Shown piece after piece: positions 1 to 8,492 of a stretch of 64,000 bases of DNA. The stretch covers positions 62,001 to 126,000 of the forward strand of contig CANMBS010000001.1 of the NCBI GenBank assembly GCA_947496145.1. The letters run 5' to 3'. Under the pieces are notes generated by a model. The model saw only the letters and a list, made by a program, of their open reading frames with translations. It was not told the origin of the DNA and searched no databases. This stretch comes from an uncultured Pseudovibrio sp. GTDB taxonomy: Bacteria > Pseudomonadota > Alphaproteobacteria > Rhizobiales > Stappiaceae. The position numbers and the translations under genes are program-made. Numbering within the stretch: position 1 is the first letter of the stretch; each line of letters starts with the position of its first letter.

Positions 1-496
1 ACAGCTCATGATAAACAATATCATGAACAACGGCTTGCCCCCCTTTGTCGGGCAGGATCATCGTTGTCCCATGAATTTGCTGCAATCGCTTTTCATAGAA
101 ACCCTGCTCGATAATAGAGCGCGTTGCAAGCAAAAGTGGTTTTTTGCAGTTGGCCTTTTGAATGGCACTTGCCGTTGCCTCGGCAATATGCATGACCGGG
201 ATCCCTAAGCCCTGCTGAAGATGAGTTGCAGCCACATGCATGGTGTTTGAGCAAATCACAATGCATTCTGCTCCGGCAGCTTGCAGCTTAAGCGCTGGCT
301 GCATGAGCAAATTGCAAGCCTCATCCCATTCACGTTGAGCAGCAAGCAGCTCTATCCTGGAAAAATCGAAGGACCACAGCACAAGCTCAGCGGAGTGGTG
401 TCCGCCAAGCCGTATGCGTGTTTGCTGATTGATCAACCGATAGTACGTAGCAGTACTTTCCCAGCTCATTCCTCCTAACAAGCCAATGATTTTCAT
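1..496 (-). CDS. Aspartate/glutamate racemase family protein (3' end outside window)
   Basis: Reading from the ATG at 496 the product begins MKIIGLLGGMSWESTATYY, the start signature of the PLP-independent aspartate/glutamate racemase family (RacX/YgeA type). These enzymes invert amino-acid stereochemistry using two cysteines. The first catalytic cysteine is visible in VICSNTMH at about residue 83. The second lies beyond the window edge, as does the rest of the C-terminal half. About 165 codons are present of the usual 230. The family is broad, so the substrate (Asp, Glu or another amino acid) is not predictable. Confidence 0.85.
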   Translation of the reverse strand, partial: MKIIGLLGGMSWESTATYYRLINQQTRIRLGGHHSAELVLWSFDFSRIELLAAQREWDEACNLLMQPALKLQAAGAECIVICSNTMHVAATHLQQGLGIPVMHIAEATASAIQKANCKKPLLLATRSIIEQGFYEKRLQQIHGTTMILPDKGGQAVVHDIVYHEL

Positions 497-595
497 AGAT
501 TCCTCGACACGGATACTCGTCGTTGAAACTATGTTTGCAAATCAGACAAGCTTAGAGAAGTTTGTTTTTTGTGCAATTGAGCCGGGGTCCACTGA

Positions 596-934
596 TTAGG
601 GTACTCTGCAGGTGATATCCTCACCGTCTTTGGCTTCGCAACAAGCCCAGTCGGTATAGTCATCGATGCATGCTTCGCCACCTATTGATCGACGGTTGCA
701 AAGCTTGTTCGTTTCAAAAGTGTACCGGTCATCAGCATCAATGTCAGTAAACCGATGAATCGGTCCGTTGGGCGCTTCCGGGCCGATAGTGACCTGAACC
801 TCGCAAAGCGCCGTATCCGTAGTATCCAGTGTAATGGAGGTTGCATTCGCCTTTTGCCCTAAGGCTAAAACGAGGAAAAGAGCCAAAAACACCGAGAGGC
901 CAGACCAAAAGGCTGGTTTGAAACAAAAAGCCAT
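596..934 (-). CDS. Small exported cysteine-containing protein, unknown function
   Basis: A 112-residue product with a hydrophobic N-terminus and an Ala-x-Ala-like end (QKANA) that reads as a Sec signal peptide, so it is probably periplasmic or secreted. The mature part is acidic and has about six cysteines, including a CC pair near the C-terminus, suggesting disulfide bonding. I chose the ATG at 934 because AAGGTG sits at good distance. A GTG three codons upstream is the alternative. I do not recognise the family. It stands alone between the racemase and ubiX. Confidence 0.6.
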   Translation of the reverse strand: MAFCFKPAFWSGLSVFLALFLVLALGQKANATSITLDTTDTALCEVQVTIGPEAPNGPIHRFTDIDADDRYTFETNKLCNRRSIGGEACIDDYTDWACCEAKDGEDITCRVP

Positions 935-1082
935 TCTCTTCACCTTTAGTAATATTTCATTAAAATTGAATAGAATTTACCTATTCAATTTCCAAGGTAA
1001 GGTAGCCCTCTTCCTGTAAACTTAGCGGTCATGCTTCATGGTGAATTTTCATTAGATTCGGATTAAGTACCCGGCTAAGGGT

Positions 1083-1646
1083 TTACTTCCATCTCGTCAT
1101 ATCCCCACCCGGATCTATACCTAGTGTATTAATGCCACGAGCAGCAATTTCTCTGAGCATATCTTCTGCATTTTGCATATTTGCATAAAAAGGAGGCACT
1201 GGAGGTGTGATAATGCCTCCCATTCGGGTCACTTTAAGCATGGCTTCCAAATGCCCTTCATGCAGTGGTGTCTCTCTTGGAACCAACACGAGTTTACATC
1301 GTTCTTTTAGCATCACATCTGCGGCCCGGGTGAGCAGGTTCTCCGAAAAGGAGTAGGCTACACCAGACAAGGTCCGCATGGAGCATGGAGTAATGATCAT
1401 GCCATCTGAGTGAAATGAACCACTTGCAATCGGTGCGGTCATTTCATCTGGCGCGTAGGTGACAGAGGCACGAGCCGTTAACTGCGCGATGCCATCTTCA
1501 CCAAGTTCATGCCTGACCGATGCAATTGCTCCTCTGGAGTGCACGAGGTGGGTTTCTATGTCCAGCTTACGCAGTATCTCAAGAGTTTTTAGGGCGAGTT
1601 GTGCGCCTGATGCGCCAGAGACTCCAACAATGATGCGTTTGGTCAT
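1083..1646 (-). CDS. ubiX: Flavin prenyltransferase UbiX
   Basis: A 187-residue flavoprotein that prenylates FMN with dimethylallyl phosphate to make the prenyl-FMN cofactor needed by UbiD. The start IIVGVSGASGAQ is the FMN-binding glycine motif of the family, PCSMRTLSG is the conserved central motif, and LVLVPRETPLH is the typical signature near residue 125. The length matches the family. It follows ubiD by five bases, so enzyme and cofactor supply are co-transcribed. No oddities seen. Confidence 0.95.
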   Translation of the reverse strand: MTKRIIVGVSGASGAQLALKTLEILRKLDIETHLVHSRGAIASVRHELGEDGIAQLTARASVTYAPDEMTAPIASGSFHSDGMIITPCSMRTLSGVAYSFSENLLTRAADVMLKERCKLVLVPRETPLHEGHLEAMLKVTRMGGIITPPVPPFYANMQNAEDMLREIAARGINTLGIDPGGDMTRWK

Positions 1647-1651
1647 ATAGA

Positions 1652-3220
1652 TTACTCGCTTTCACCTTTCGGCACTTCTGACTGACGAGTATCCCTATCA
1701 GACTCTGGTTGACCACTTTCTTGTTTTTGCGGAAGACCACCCGGAAACAGCTCGTCCCAGCGATCCGCTACTTTTTTACTCAACTCTTCCGGCATGCGCA
1801 TAACTTCAGGCCAGTCGGTTCTTGTTTCAGAGCCTATTTTCGTTGTGGCATCAATGCCAAGCTTGCCGCCTAAGCCTTCCATACCAGATGCAAAGTCCAG
1901 CGTATCAACCGGGGTTCGATCCAGAACAACCAGATCGCGAGAGGGATCCATGCGGGTGGCGACGGCCCACATCACATCACTCCAGTTCCGGCAGTCGATA
2001 TCCTCATCCACGGTGATGATCAGCTTGGTCATGGTGAATTGTGGGAGTAACGACCACATGCCCATCATGACGCGACGGGCCTGTCCCGGATAGCTCTTCT
2101 TAATCTTGAGAACTGCAATTCTGTAGGAACATGCCTCAGGGGGTAACCAAAGATCAACCACCTCTGGAATTTGCTGCTTCAGGAGTGGGAGGAACACATC
2201 GTTCATGGTCTCGGAAAGAACGGCTGGTTCGTCTGGCGCTCTGCCGGTGAAAGTGCTCATGTAAACTGGGTCCTTGCGGGCGCGGATACCCGATACTTTG
2301 AAGACAGGGAACTGGTCAGGATCGTTATAGTAACCGGTGTGATCACCGAACGGGCCTTCCTTTGCGGTCTCAACTGGTTCTGCAAAACCTTCCAGAACGA
2401 TTTCTGAGGAGGCCGGAACATGCAGGTCGATGTGCTTGCAGGGGATTAGTTCTGGTCTGCCACCAGACAGAACACCGGAGATCATCAGCTCGCTGACATC
2501 AGAAGGTGTCGGGATGACGGCAGAGAGGATCGTTGCGGGGTCTGCGCCAATAACGACCGCAACAGGCATTTTTTCACCCCGAGCTTGCCACAAGCGGTGA
2601 TGAGCCGCTCCCCCACGCATGGCGAGCCAGCGCAGGATTGCGCGATCCTTGCCGATCACCTGAGCACGGTAAATGCCAAGATTGTACTGGGAGGGATCAT
2701 CTTTTCCCGGAGGGCGGGTGATGACAATGCCCCATGTTATCAATGGGCCAGCATCATTGGGCCAACACATCTGCACGGGAAACTCATCAAGATCTACAGG
2801 CATGTCAATGAGCGGTGAGGAGCGCAGGCGTTTGGGGCGTGCTGCCCACGCTGCCTTTGCAACAGGCAGGGCATCAATAAAGCCCTTTAGCCCTTTTGGT
2901 GGCTGGGGTGAACGAAGATAAGCCAGCAACTCACCCAGAGCCGGGAGTTCCTGCGTTGTACACCCCAATCCCAGAGCCACTCTTTCCCGCGTGCCAAACA
3001 CGTTGGTGACCAGCGACATATTGCTTTGCTCACCTGTGCACGTAATGGCGTTGTCGAACCGGAGGACCGGGCCACCCTGCTCTATGACCTGACGGTGAAT
3101 TTCAGTTGCTTCAAGGTGAGCTGAAACAGGCGCTTTTACTCTTACAAGTTCTTGCTTTGCTTCCAGCACACTGAGAAAGCCTGAGAGTGTCTCGAACTTT
3201 TTTTCTGACCGCCAGTACAT
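1652..3220 (-). CDS. ubiD: 4-hydroxy-3-polyprenylbenzoate decarboxylase UbiD
   Basis: A 522-residue prenyl-FMN-dependent decarboxylase that removes the ring carboxyl group of 4-hydroxy-3-polyprenylbenzoate in ubiquinone synthesis. It carries family motifs such as NLGIYRAQV, EGPFGDHTGYY (containing the acidic catalytic segment) and the late VVDEDIDxRN-type metal-site region. Length is close to the E. coli enzyme (about 497), with a polar 30-residue tail. The start is directly upstream of a divergent promoter shared with ubiT. Because ubiX follows and ubiTUV lie opposite, the locus serves ubiquinone synthesis, probably with an anaerobic bias. Confidence 0.95.
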   Translation of the reverse strand: MYWRSEKKFETLSGFLSVLEAKQELVRVKAPVSAHLEATEIHRQVIEQGGPVLRFDNAITCTGEQSNMSLVTNVFGTRERVALGLGCTTQELPALGELLAYLRSPQPPKGLKGFIDALPVAKAAWAARPKRLRSSPLIDMPVDLDEFPVQMCWPNDAGPLITWGIVITRPPGKDDPSQYNLGIYRAQVIGKDRAILRWLAMRGGAAHHRLWQARGEKMPVAVVIGADPATILSAVIPTPSDVSELMISGVLSGGRPELIPCKHIDLHVPASSEIVLEGFAEPVETAKEGPFGDHTGYYNDPDQFPVFKVSGIRARKDPVYMSTFTGRAPDEPAVLSETMNDVFLPLLKQQIPEVVDLWLPPEACSYRIAVLKIKKSYPGQARRVMMGMWSLLPQFTMTKLIITVDEDIDCRNWSDVMWAVATRMDPSRDLVVLDRTPVDTLDFASGMEGLGGKLGIDATTKIGSETRTDWPEVMRMPEELSKKVADRWDELFPGGLPQKQESGQPESDRDTRQSEVPKGESE

Positions 3221-3317
3221 TTCATTTCCAGACTAAGGGAACTCACGAGATACGCAGTAAAACCGAGGTGTAATCGCCTCGATACACCACATTTGAAGGG
3301 TGAACTGCTTCTGGTCC

Positions 3318-3331
3318 TTGACCTCCATCAA
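3318..3331. promoter_or_regulatory. FNR-type operator between ubiD and ubiT
   Basis: TTGACCTCCATCAA matches the FNR/FnrL palindrome TTGAT-N4-ATCAA with one substitution in the left arm (TTGAC, which is common in alphaproteobacterial FnrL sites). It lies about 97 bp from the ubiD start and about 56 bp from the ubiT start, so it could control either or both divergent operons under oxygen limitation. Confidence 0.6.
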
Positions 3332-3386
3332 TGATGAGTTCCGCAAGGATTAATAGGAGAGGATACTAACTCGTGGAGATGAAAGT

Positions 3387-3923
3387 ATGTTCTTTAAACC
3401 GGAACGAGGCCAGTTTCCCCCTGCCCTGCAAAAGGCGCTCGGTATCTTACCGGTTCCTCCGCTTGGTTTTGCTCTGACACGGGCTGTGCGCCGGCTGGCT
3501 CGCAACCGCCCAGACCTTTTTGAGCGCCTCGACACCTATAAACGTTCTCACTTCATTATTGATCCAATTGATATCCCGCAGGTGTTCCGCCTTATCCCAA
3601 ACGGAGAGCATGCAACGGTTGAAATGTTCAAGCGGAAAGATGCCCCAGAAGGTGCTGCGCGGATTTCAGGACCGCTTGTGGTTCTCCTGGGATTGGTGGA
3701 TGGCACCTATGACGGTGATGCTGTGTTCTTCACCCGCGATCTGGTGATCGAAGGAGACACAGACGCGGTGCTTGCCCTGCGCAATACCATGGAAGAAGCA
3801 GACCTGACACCCGCTGAGTTTCTTGGCTTTAAAGGCCGCTCGCGCGAACTTGTCAACGGGGCAACTGACAAAACACTCGATCATTTGCGCCGACTGCTCG
3901 ACGCACCAACTGCCACTTCCTGA
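3387..3923 (+). CDS. ubiT: SCP2 sterol-binding domain protein, UbiT
   Basis: A 178-residue SCP2-type lipid-binding protein. In E. coli UbiT binds the hydrophobic ubiquinone intermediates and is needed for O2-independent ubiquinone synthesis. An SCP2 core is visible from about residue 45 to 140 (IPQVFRLIPNGEHATVEMF, then ISGPLVVLLGLVDGTYDGD). The assignment to UbiT rests on the SCP2 fold plus the immediately following ubiU and ubiV, which is the conserved order. The 70-bp gap to ubiU contains only the ubiU ribosome site. Confidence 0.88.
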   Translation: MFFKPERGQFPPALQKALGILPVPPLGFALTRAVRRLARNRPDLFERLDTYKRSHFIIDPIDIPQVFRLIPNGEHATVEMFKRKDAPEGAARISGPLVVLLGLVDGTYDGDAVFFTRDLVIEGDTDAVLALRNTMEEADLTPAEFLGFKGRSRELVNGATDKTLDHLRRLLDAPTATS

Positions 3924-3993
3924 TTACGTTGCGGGGCGCCAACACCCCGCGCGAACCAAGTGGTTCTCTCTGTTATATTCTGGAAGGTGTTTT

Positions 3994-5013
3994 ATGCTTG
4001 GACAGCGCAACGATAATAATCCGTCACTGGAGCTTGTATGCCCGGCCGGTACACCAGCTGCTCTTAAAGCCGCCGCAGAAGCGGGTGCGCACAGCATCTA
4101 CTGCGGCTTGCGCAATGAAACAAATGCGCGCAACTTTCCCGGCCTGAACTTTTCTGAAAAAGAACTGAATGCAGGTGTGCGCCTTGCGCACAAGCATGGC
4201 TCTCATGTTCTTGTTGCTGTCAACACGTTCGCCCGGGCAGGTGACACGCAAATCTGGAAGCGTGCGGTGGATGCCGTGGCAGCTTCCCGCGCCGATGCGA
4301 TTATTGCCGCAGATATTGCGGTGCTCGATTATGCGAAGGAAAAGCATCCTGACCTGCGTTTGCACCTTTCTGTGCAGGCGGCGGCGGCAACGCCGGAGTC
4401 CATCAGTTTCTATCAGGATACTTTTGGCGTGCAGCGTGTGGTTCTGCCGCGTGTGATGTCTGTTGAGGAGATCGAGAAGCTCAACAAAGAAATCAGCGTT
4501 GAGACCGAAGTGTTCGTGTTTGGTGGTCTTTGTGTGATGACCGAGGGGCGCTGTGCGCTTTCTTCCTACGCTACCGGCAAGTCACCAAACCTGACAGGCG
4601 TCTGCTCGCCTCCGGGTGATGTTTCCTATGATGAGGAAGGCAGCAACCTTTATGCTCGTCTGGGCGGGTTTACCATTGATGGGTTTGGTGCAGGCGAGAC
4701 TGCGGGGTATCCGACCTTGTGTAAGGGACGTTTTAAAGCTGAGGGCGAGACCTCCTATCTCTTTGAAGACCCTGTCAGCCTGAATGCTGCTGGCCTGTTG
4801 CCACGGCTGAAGAAAGCAGGTGTGACGGCGCTTAAGATCGAAGGTCGCCAGCGCGGCAAGGCTTACATCTCACAGGTTGTTAAGGCATTCCGCGCAGCGG
4901 TTGATGCGCTGGATGAGGGCCGCAATGCGGAAGAAGAAGTTTCTGCGATGTTGAGCGCAATGACCGAAGGTGGGCGTGAAACCACCGGTGCATATAAGAA
5001 AATCTGGAGATAG
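3994..5013 (+). CDS. ubiU: Anaerobic ubiquinone hydroxylation protein UbiU (peptidase U32 family)
   Basis: A 339-residue U32-family protein. With UbiV it forms a complex with two 4Fe-4S clusters that supports O2-independent ring hydroxylation in ubiquinone synthesis, using prephenate as oxygen donor. Cysteines at 180, 187, 204 and 243 have exactly the spacing (7, 17, 39) of the cluster ligands of E. coli UbiU. The start at 3994 is chosen because GGAAGG precedes it and the family motif LELVCPAGT follows at once. The frame is open further upstream but overlaps ubiT. ubiV begins ten bases after the stop. Confidence 0.93.
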   Translation: MLGQRNDNNPSLELVCPAGTPAALKAAAEAGAHSIYCGLRNETNARNFPGLNFSEKELNAGVRLAHKHGSHVLVAVNTFARAGDTQIWKRAVDAVAASRADAIIAADIAVLDYAKEKHPDLRLHLSVQAAAATPESISFYQDTFGVQRVVLPRVMSVEEIEKLNKEISVETEVFVFGGLCVMTEGRCALSSYATGKSPNLTGVCSPPGDVSYDEEGSNLYARLGGFTIDGFGAGETAGYPTLCKGRFKAEGETSYLFEDPVSLNAAGLLPRLKKAGVTALKIEGRQRGKAYISQVVKAFRAAVDALDEGRNAEEEVSAMLSAMTEGGRETTGAYKKIWR

Positions 5014-5022
5014 GGACCAAGC

Positions 5023-5919
5023 ATGAGCACGATTGAACTTTCTATTGGTCCAAATTTCTTCAACTGGTCCAACGATAAACTCGTCGATTTTTACGCCCGC
5101 ATCGCGGATGAGGCTCCTGTTGAGCGGGTTTACATTGGTGAGGTGATTTGCGGTAAGCGGATGCCGTTTAACGACAAGGTGTGGCCTGAGATTTATGAGC
5201 GCCTTGCCAATGCGGGGAAGGCTGTTGTTTTTTCAACGATTGCTCTGCCTGTGACAGTGCGCGACCGCAAGTCTATCAATGCCCTTTCTGCAGATGCTGA
5301 GTTGGTGGAAGCCAATGATATTGCTGGTGTTCATAAGCGTTCGGGTCAACCGTTTGTGGGTGGGCCATTCCTGAACATCTACAATGAGCACACAGCCAAG
5401 GTTATGATGAACCTGGGTATGGAGACTTTCTGCCCGCCGGTTGAACTGCCGATGACCTCTGTTGAGGCTATTGCGCAGGCGCTTCCTGATCTGACCATCG
5501 AGCTGTTTGCGTTTGGGCGTTTACCACTGGCTGTTTCTGGCCGCTGCTATCATGCACGTGCACATAAACTGCATAAAGACAGTTGCCAGTTTATCTGTGA
5601 TCGTGATCCCGATGGCATGGATGTGACCACACTGGATGATCAGAAGTTCCTTGCTGCAAACGGCATTCAGACTCTATCCCACAGCGTTCAGGCGATTACG
5701 CTTAACCGGGATGAGCTTTTGACCAAGGGGATCGATCGCCTGCGCCTGTCACCACAGGACATCGATATGATTGCGATTGCTGAAACCTATCGCGATCTTG
5801 TTGATGGTAAAATTGAGAGTACAGAAGCCGAAGCACGATTGCAGGCCCAGAAGCTGCCGGGTGCACTCGCAAATGGCTATGTGACCGGTAAGCCGGGACA
5901 TGTTTGGCAGGCTGACTAG
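5023..5919 (+). CDS. ubiV: Anaerobic ubiquinone hydroxylation protein UbiV (peptidase U32 family)
   Basis: A 298-residue U32-family partner of UbiU. Cysteines at 43, 175, 188 and 192 reproduce the 4Fe-4S ligand pattern of E. coli UbiV (one early Cys, then three spaced 13 and 4 apart in the segment SGRCYHARAH...). Length matches. It is the last gene of the ubiTUV operon and is followed by a hairpin with a short T run. The enzyme would allow ubiquinone synthesis when the nitrate reductase further along the window is in use. Confidence 0.93.
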   Translation: MSTIELSIGPNFFNWSNDKLVDFYARIADEAPVERVYIGEVICGKRMPFNDKVWPEIYERLANAGKAVVFSTIALPVTVRDRKSINALSADAELVEANDIAGVHKRSGQPFVGGPFLNIYNEHTAKVMMNLGMETFCPPVELPMTSVEAIAQALPDLTIELFAFGRLPLAVSGRCYHARAHKLHKDSCQFICDRDPDGMDVTTLDDQKFLAANGIQTLSHSVQAITLNRDELLTKGIDRLRLSPQDIDMIAIAETYRDLVDGKIESTEAEARLQAQKLPGALANGYVTGKPGHVWQAD

Positions 5920-5946
5920 CTCTGCCGAAAACTAAGGACTTTGAAG

Positions 5947-5968
5947 GCGGGACTTAGGTTCCGCTTTT
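5947..5968 (+). terminator. Terminator of the ubiTUV operon
   Basis: A seven-pair stem (GCGGGAC / GTTCCGC, one G-U pair) with a TTAG loop is followed by TTTT, 27 bases after the ubiV stop. It overlaps the last codons of the convergent GntR-type gene, a compact tail-to-tail arrangement. Confidence 0.6.
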
Positions 5969-6640
5969 AGTTATTGGCGAGACGCCATTTATCATTTCAA
6001 ACATTAAATCGCGGATTGCACTTTCTTCGACCGCCCGTAAGCTTTTTTGAAGATTGGCTGCTTCCTCTGCCTTGCCTAACTTGATTAAGTCCAGAAGTTC
6101 CCCATGACCCTTACCTGTATTAATTGGTTTGCCATGGTGTTTGAGAAGTATGCATCTTGCTCTTTGAGAGCGATCCCAAAGCTGAAGAAAAACACTTTTT
6201 AAGTGTACATTACCGCTGAACTTAACAACATCCTCGTGGAACTTTTTGTCAGCAGAAGTCCAAAGGCTGAGATCATTTTTCTCTGTGGCTTCTTCAACCA
6301 AGAGAACAGAGTTAAACAGTTTCTGGGCTTGCTCCTCGCTGATTGGGTTTTCAGCAAGTTTTCGAATGGCCAAAGTTTCTATCACAACAAGAACTTCGTA
6401 GATTTCTGAGATGTCGCCGACCGTGATGGGAACCACATGCATACCCTGTCTCGGGCGCATTTCTACCAGGCCATCTTTCTGCAACATGAGCATGGCTTCA
6501 CGCACGGGTGTACGGCTCATTTCCAGTTGAGTAGCCGCTTCCTGTTCGAGCACCTGTGTACCGGGCCCAAGGCGGTTCTCAAGGATCGCCTGCTTCAATG
6601 TTCGGTACGCGATAGCAACGTTGGACTTAGACGAAGGCAT
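5954..6640 (-). CDS. GntR family transcriptional regulator, FCD domain
   Basis: A 228-residue repressor-type protein. The N-terminal winged helix (about 10-75) contains the classic GntR recognition segment EMSRTPVREAMLML. The rest (about 85-215) is an all-helical FCD ligand domain with acidic and histidine residues suited to metal-assisted carboxylate binding. The neighbouring trans-3-hydroxyproline dehydratase and glycerate kinase are plausible targets, since FCD regulators often control amino-acid or sugar-acid catabolism, but they are separated by a membrane-protein gene and no operator is obvious. Ligand unknown. Confidence 0.88.
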   Translation of the reverse strand: MPSSKSNVAIAYRTLKQAILENRLGPGTQVLEQEAATQLEMSRTPVREAMLMLQKDGLVEMRPRQGMHVVPITVGDISEIYEVLVVIETLAIRKLAENPISEEQAQKLFNSVLLVEEATEKNDLSLWTSADKKFHEDVVKFSGNVHLKSVFLQLWDRSQRARCILLKHHGKPINTGKGHGELLDLIKLGKAEEAANLQKSLRAVEESAIRDLMFEMINGVSPITKSGT

Positions 6641-6838
6641 TTGAAAAAAATACTATTTGAGTGGTGATGAGCGTTGTCTATCACCCTGCTTTACACTTGT
6701 CGATATTTACGTTGGGTCATATAAGAATGCGTTGCACATGTATGATTTGAATTCATGATCAGAACCATAGGTTTTCATGAATGAAATTGGATGCTTCGCC
6801 AATGGATACACCTAACTCCCTTATACTGCTGAACAGGC

Positions 6839-7285
6839 TTACCCGCCTTGCCACGAGGTGATTGCGGCATACACAAAGAGATAACGACAGGTTTTGCCGA
6901 TGGCGACCAGCACAAGAAAATTTATGAATTTCATACGCAGAGTGCCAGCGATTACTGTGAGTGGATCACCGACAACGGGCACCCAGGCAAACAACAGGGA
7001 TGCCTGACCAAAGCGTTTGAACCAGCGGACAGCCTTTTTGTACTGGTGCTCTTTGAGGGGAAACCACGAGTGATCTTTGTAATGGATGAGAAAGCGGCCA
7101 CAAAACCAGTTAAATACTGAACCCGCAATGTTGCCCATGGAAGCTGAGATAAGCAATGCAACAGGGCTCCAGTCTCCTGCGAGCAAGAGGCTGCCAAGAG
7201 CTGCTTCTGAGGAGCCCGGTATGAGGGTAGCCACCATAAAAGAGAATGCGAATAAGCCGCCATACACCCCAAGTGCCACAAACAT
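6839..7285 (-). CDS. YqaA-type VTT/SNARE-associated-Golgi membrane protein
   Basis: A 148-residue integral membrane protein with four or five hydrophobic segments. LIPGSSEAAL near the start, the central GNIAGS and the later FAWVPVVGDPLTVIAG match the E. coli YqaA family, a short relative of DedA proteins of unknown transport or lipid role. It lies between the GntR gene and the divergent hydroxyproline dehydratase and is probably expressed independently. Confidence 0.8.
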   Translation of the reverse strand: MFVALGVYGGLFAFSFMVATLIPGSSEAALGSLLLAGDWSPVALLISASMGNIAGSVFNWFCGRFLIHYKDHSWFPLKEHQYKKAVRWFKRFGQASLLFAWVPVVGDPLTVIAGTLRMKFINFLVLVAIGKTCRYLFVYAAITSWQGG

Positions 7286-7435
7286 TCTTCAAAATACTCC
7301 AAACCACTTGAATGGTGATATTTCACCGTATATTGAGCACTCCCACACCCACGGCTATTGAGAGACTTCTGTGGCGTTGTATTCTATGAAAAATGGTTCG
7401 CAAACCAGTCATTCCATGCAAACCCGGGAGAAAAC

Positions 7436-8446
7436 ATGAATAAGCAACAAAAAATAAGTGTCGTCGACATGCATACGGGTGGAGAACCTTTGCGCATTGT
7501 GGTTGATGGCTACCCGACTATCCCCGGTGACACCATTTTAGCAAAACGACGCTATGCCCGAGACAATCTGGATCATCTGCGCCACTTCCTTATGTTTGAG
7601 CCGCGCGGGCACTATGACATGTATGGTGCAATCCTTGTTGAGCCTTCTCATCCAGATGCGCACTTTGGTGTGCTCTTCATACATAACGAAGGCTACAGCA
7701 CCATGTGTGGTCATGCGGTGATAGCGCTTGGGCGGTATGCGATTGATAAAGGTTTGGTGCCTGTGACCTCTCCGGTGACTGAAGTACGCATTGAGTGTCC
7801 ATGCGGGCTGGTTGTTGCTTCTGTTGAGGTAAGCGATGGCGTGCCGGGGGCGGTTTCGTTCCATTCTGTACCAGCGTTTTTGCATTCTCGTGATGTGACG
7901 GTTGATGTGAAGGGATTGGGAGAGCTGACCGTTGATGTCTCTTATGGTGGTGCATTTTACGGTCTTGCGCCTGCTTCTGCGTTTGGGCTGGATGTGCAGA
8001 AGTCGCGGACCCGTGATCTGGTGGATGCAGCGAATGCGGTGAGTGATGCTATCCGCGCAGCCGTGACTTTACAGCACCCTGATGATGCGGATCTTGCGTT
8101 TCTTTATGGCACCATCCTGACGGACGGCAAGGATGCTTACAGCGATGATCCAACTGCCAATATCTGCGTGTTTGCAGACAGTCAGGTGGATCGCAGCCCG
8201 ACAGGTTCCGGTGTGACTGCGCGTCTTGCAGCACAGGCTGCCAAGGGCTTGATCAGCAAAGGCCAGACCCGCCGTTTTGAGAGCCTGATTTCAACCAGTT
8301 TTGAGGGGACTTACTTTGCTGATGCAAAGTGTGGTGAGCATGATGCGATCATTGCTCAGGTGGCTGGCAAAGCCCATTATAGCGGTGAAGCGACGTTCTG
8401 GCGGGAGGAGGATGATCCTGTTGGAAACGGGTTCTTGCTGAGATAA
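7436..8446 (+). CDS. Trans-3-hydroxy-L-proline dehydratase (proline racemase superfamily)
   Basis: A 336-residue proline racemase-fold enzyme. One catalytic cysteine is present (C91 in MCGHAVIALGR). The second catalytic position in DRSPTGSGV is threonine (T256) rather than cysteine. In this superfamily that Cys/Thr pair marks trans-3-hydroxy-L-proline dehydratases, which make delta-1-pyrroline-2-carboxylate, rather than racemases or 4-hydroxyproline epimerases. The start at 7436 follows CGGGAGAAAAC. The upstream in-frame extension lacks homology. A glycerate kinase gene follows 46 bases later. The pyrroline-2-carboxylate product could be reduced to proline by an ornithine-cyclodeaminase-family protein; the one at 25.4 kb is a speculative candidate. 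Confidence 0.88.
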   Translation: MNKQQKISVVDMHTGGEPLRIVVDGYPTIPGDTILAKRRYARDNLDHLRHFLMFEPRGHYDMYGAILVEPSHPDAHFGVLFIHNEGYSTMCGHAVIALGRYAIDKGLVPVTSPVTEVRIECPCGLVVASVEVSDGVPGAVSFHSVPAFLHSRDVTVDVKGLGELTVDVSYGGAFYGLAPASAFGLDVQKSRTRDLVDAANAVSDAIRAAVTLQHPDDADLAFLYGTILTDGKDAYSDDPTANICVFADSQVDRSPTGSGVTARLAAQAAKGLISKGQTRRFESLISTSFEGTYFADAKCGEHDAIIAQVAGKAHYSGEATFWREEDDPVGNGFLLR

Positions 8447-8492
8447 GCCTCTGAAGCTTTTCTGGTTTGGTACATATCGGGAATGGGCATAT

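Noticed and set aside
3823-3993. Longer in-frame start of ubiU
   Set aside because: It overlaps the end of ubiT by about 100 bases and lacks family similarity. The ATG at 3994 has a good ribosome site.
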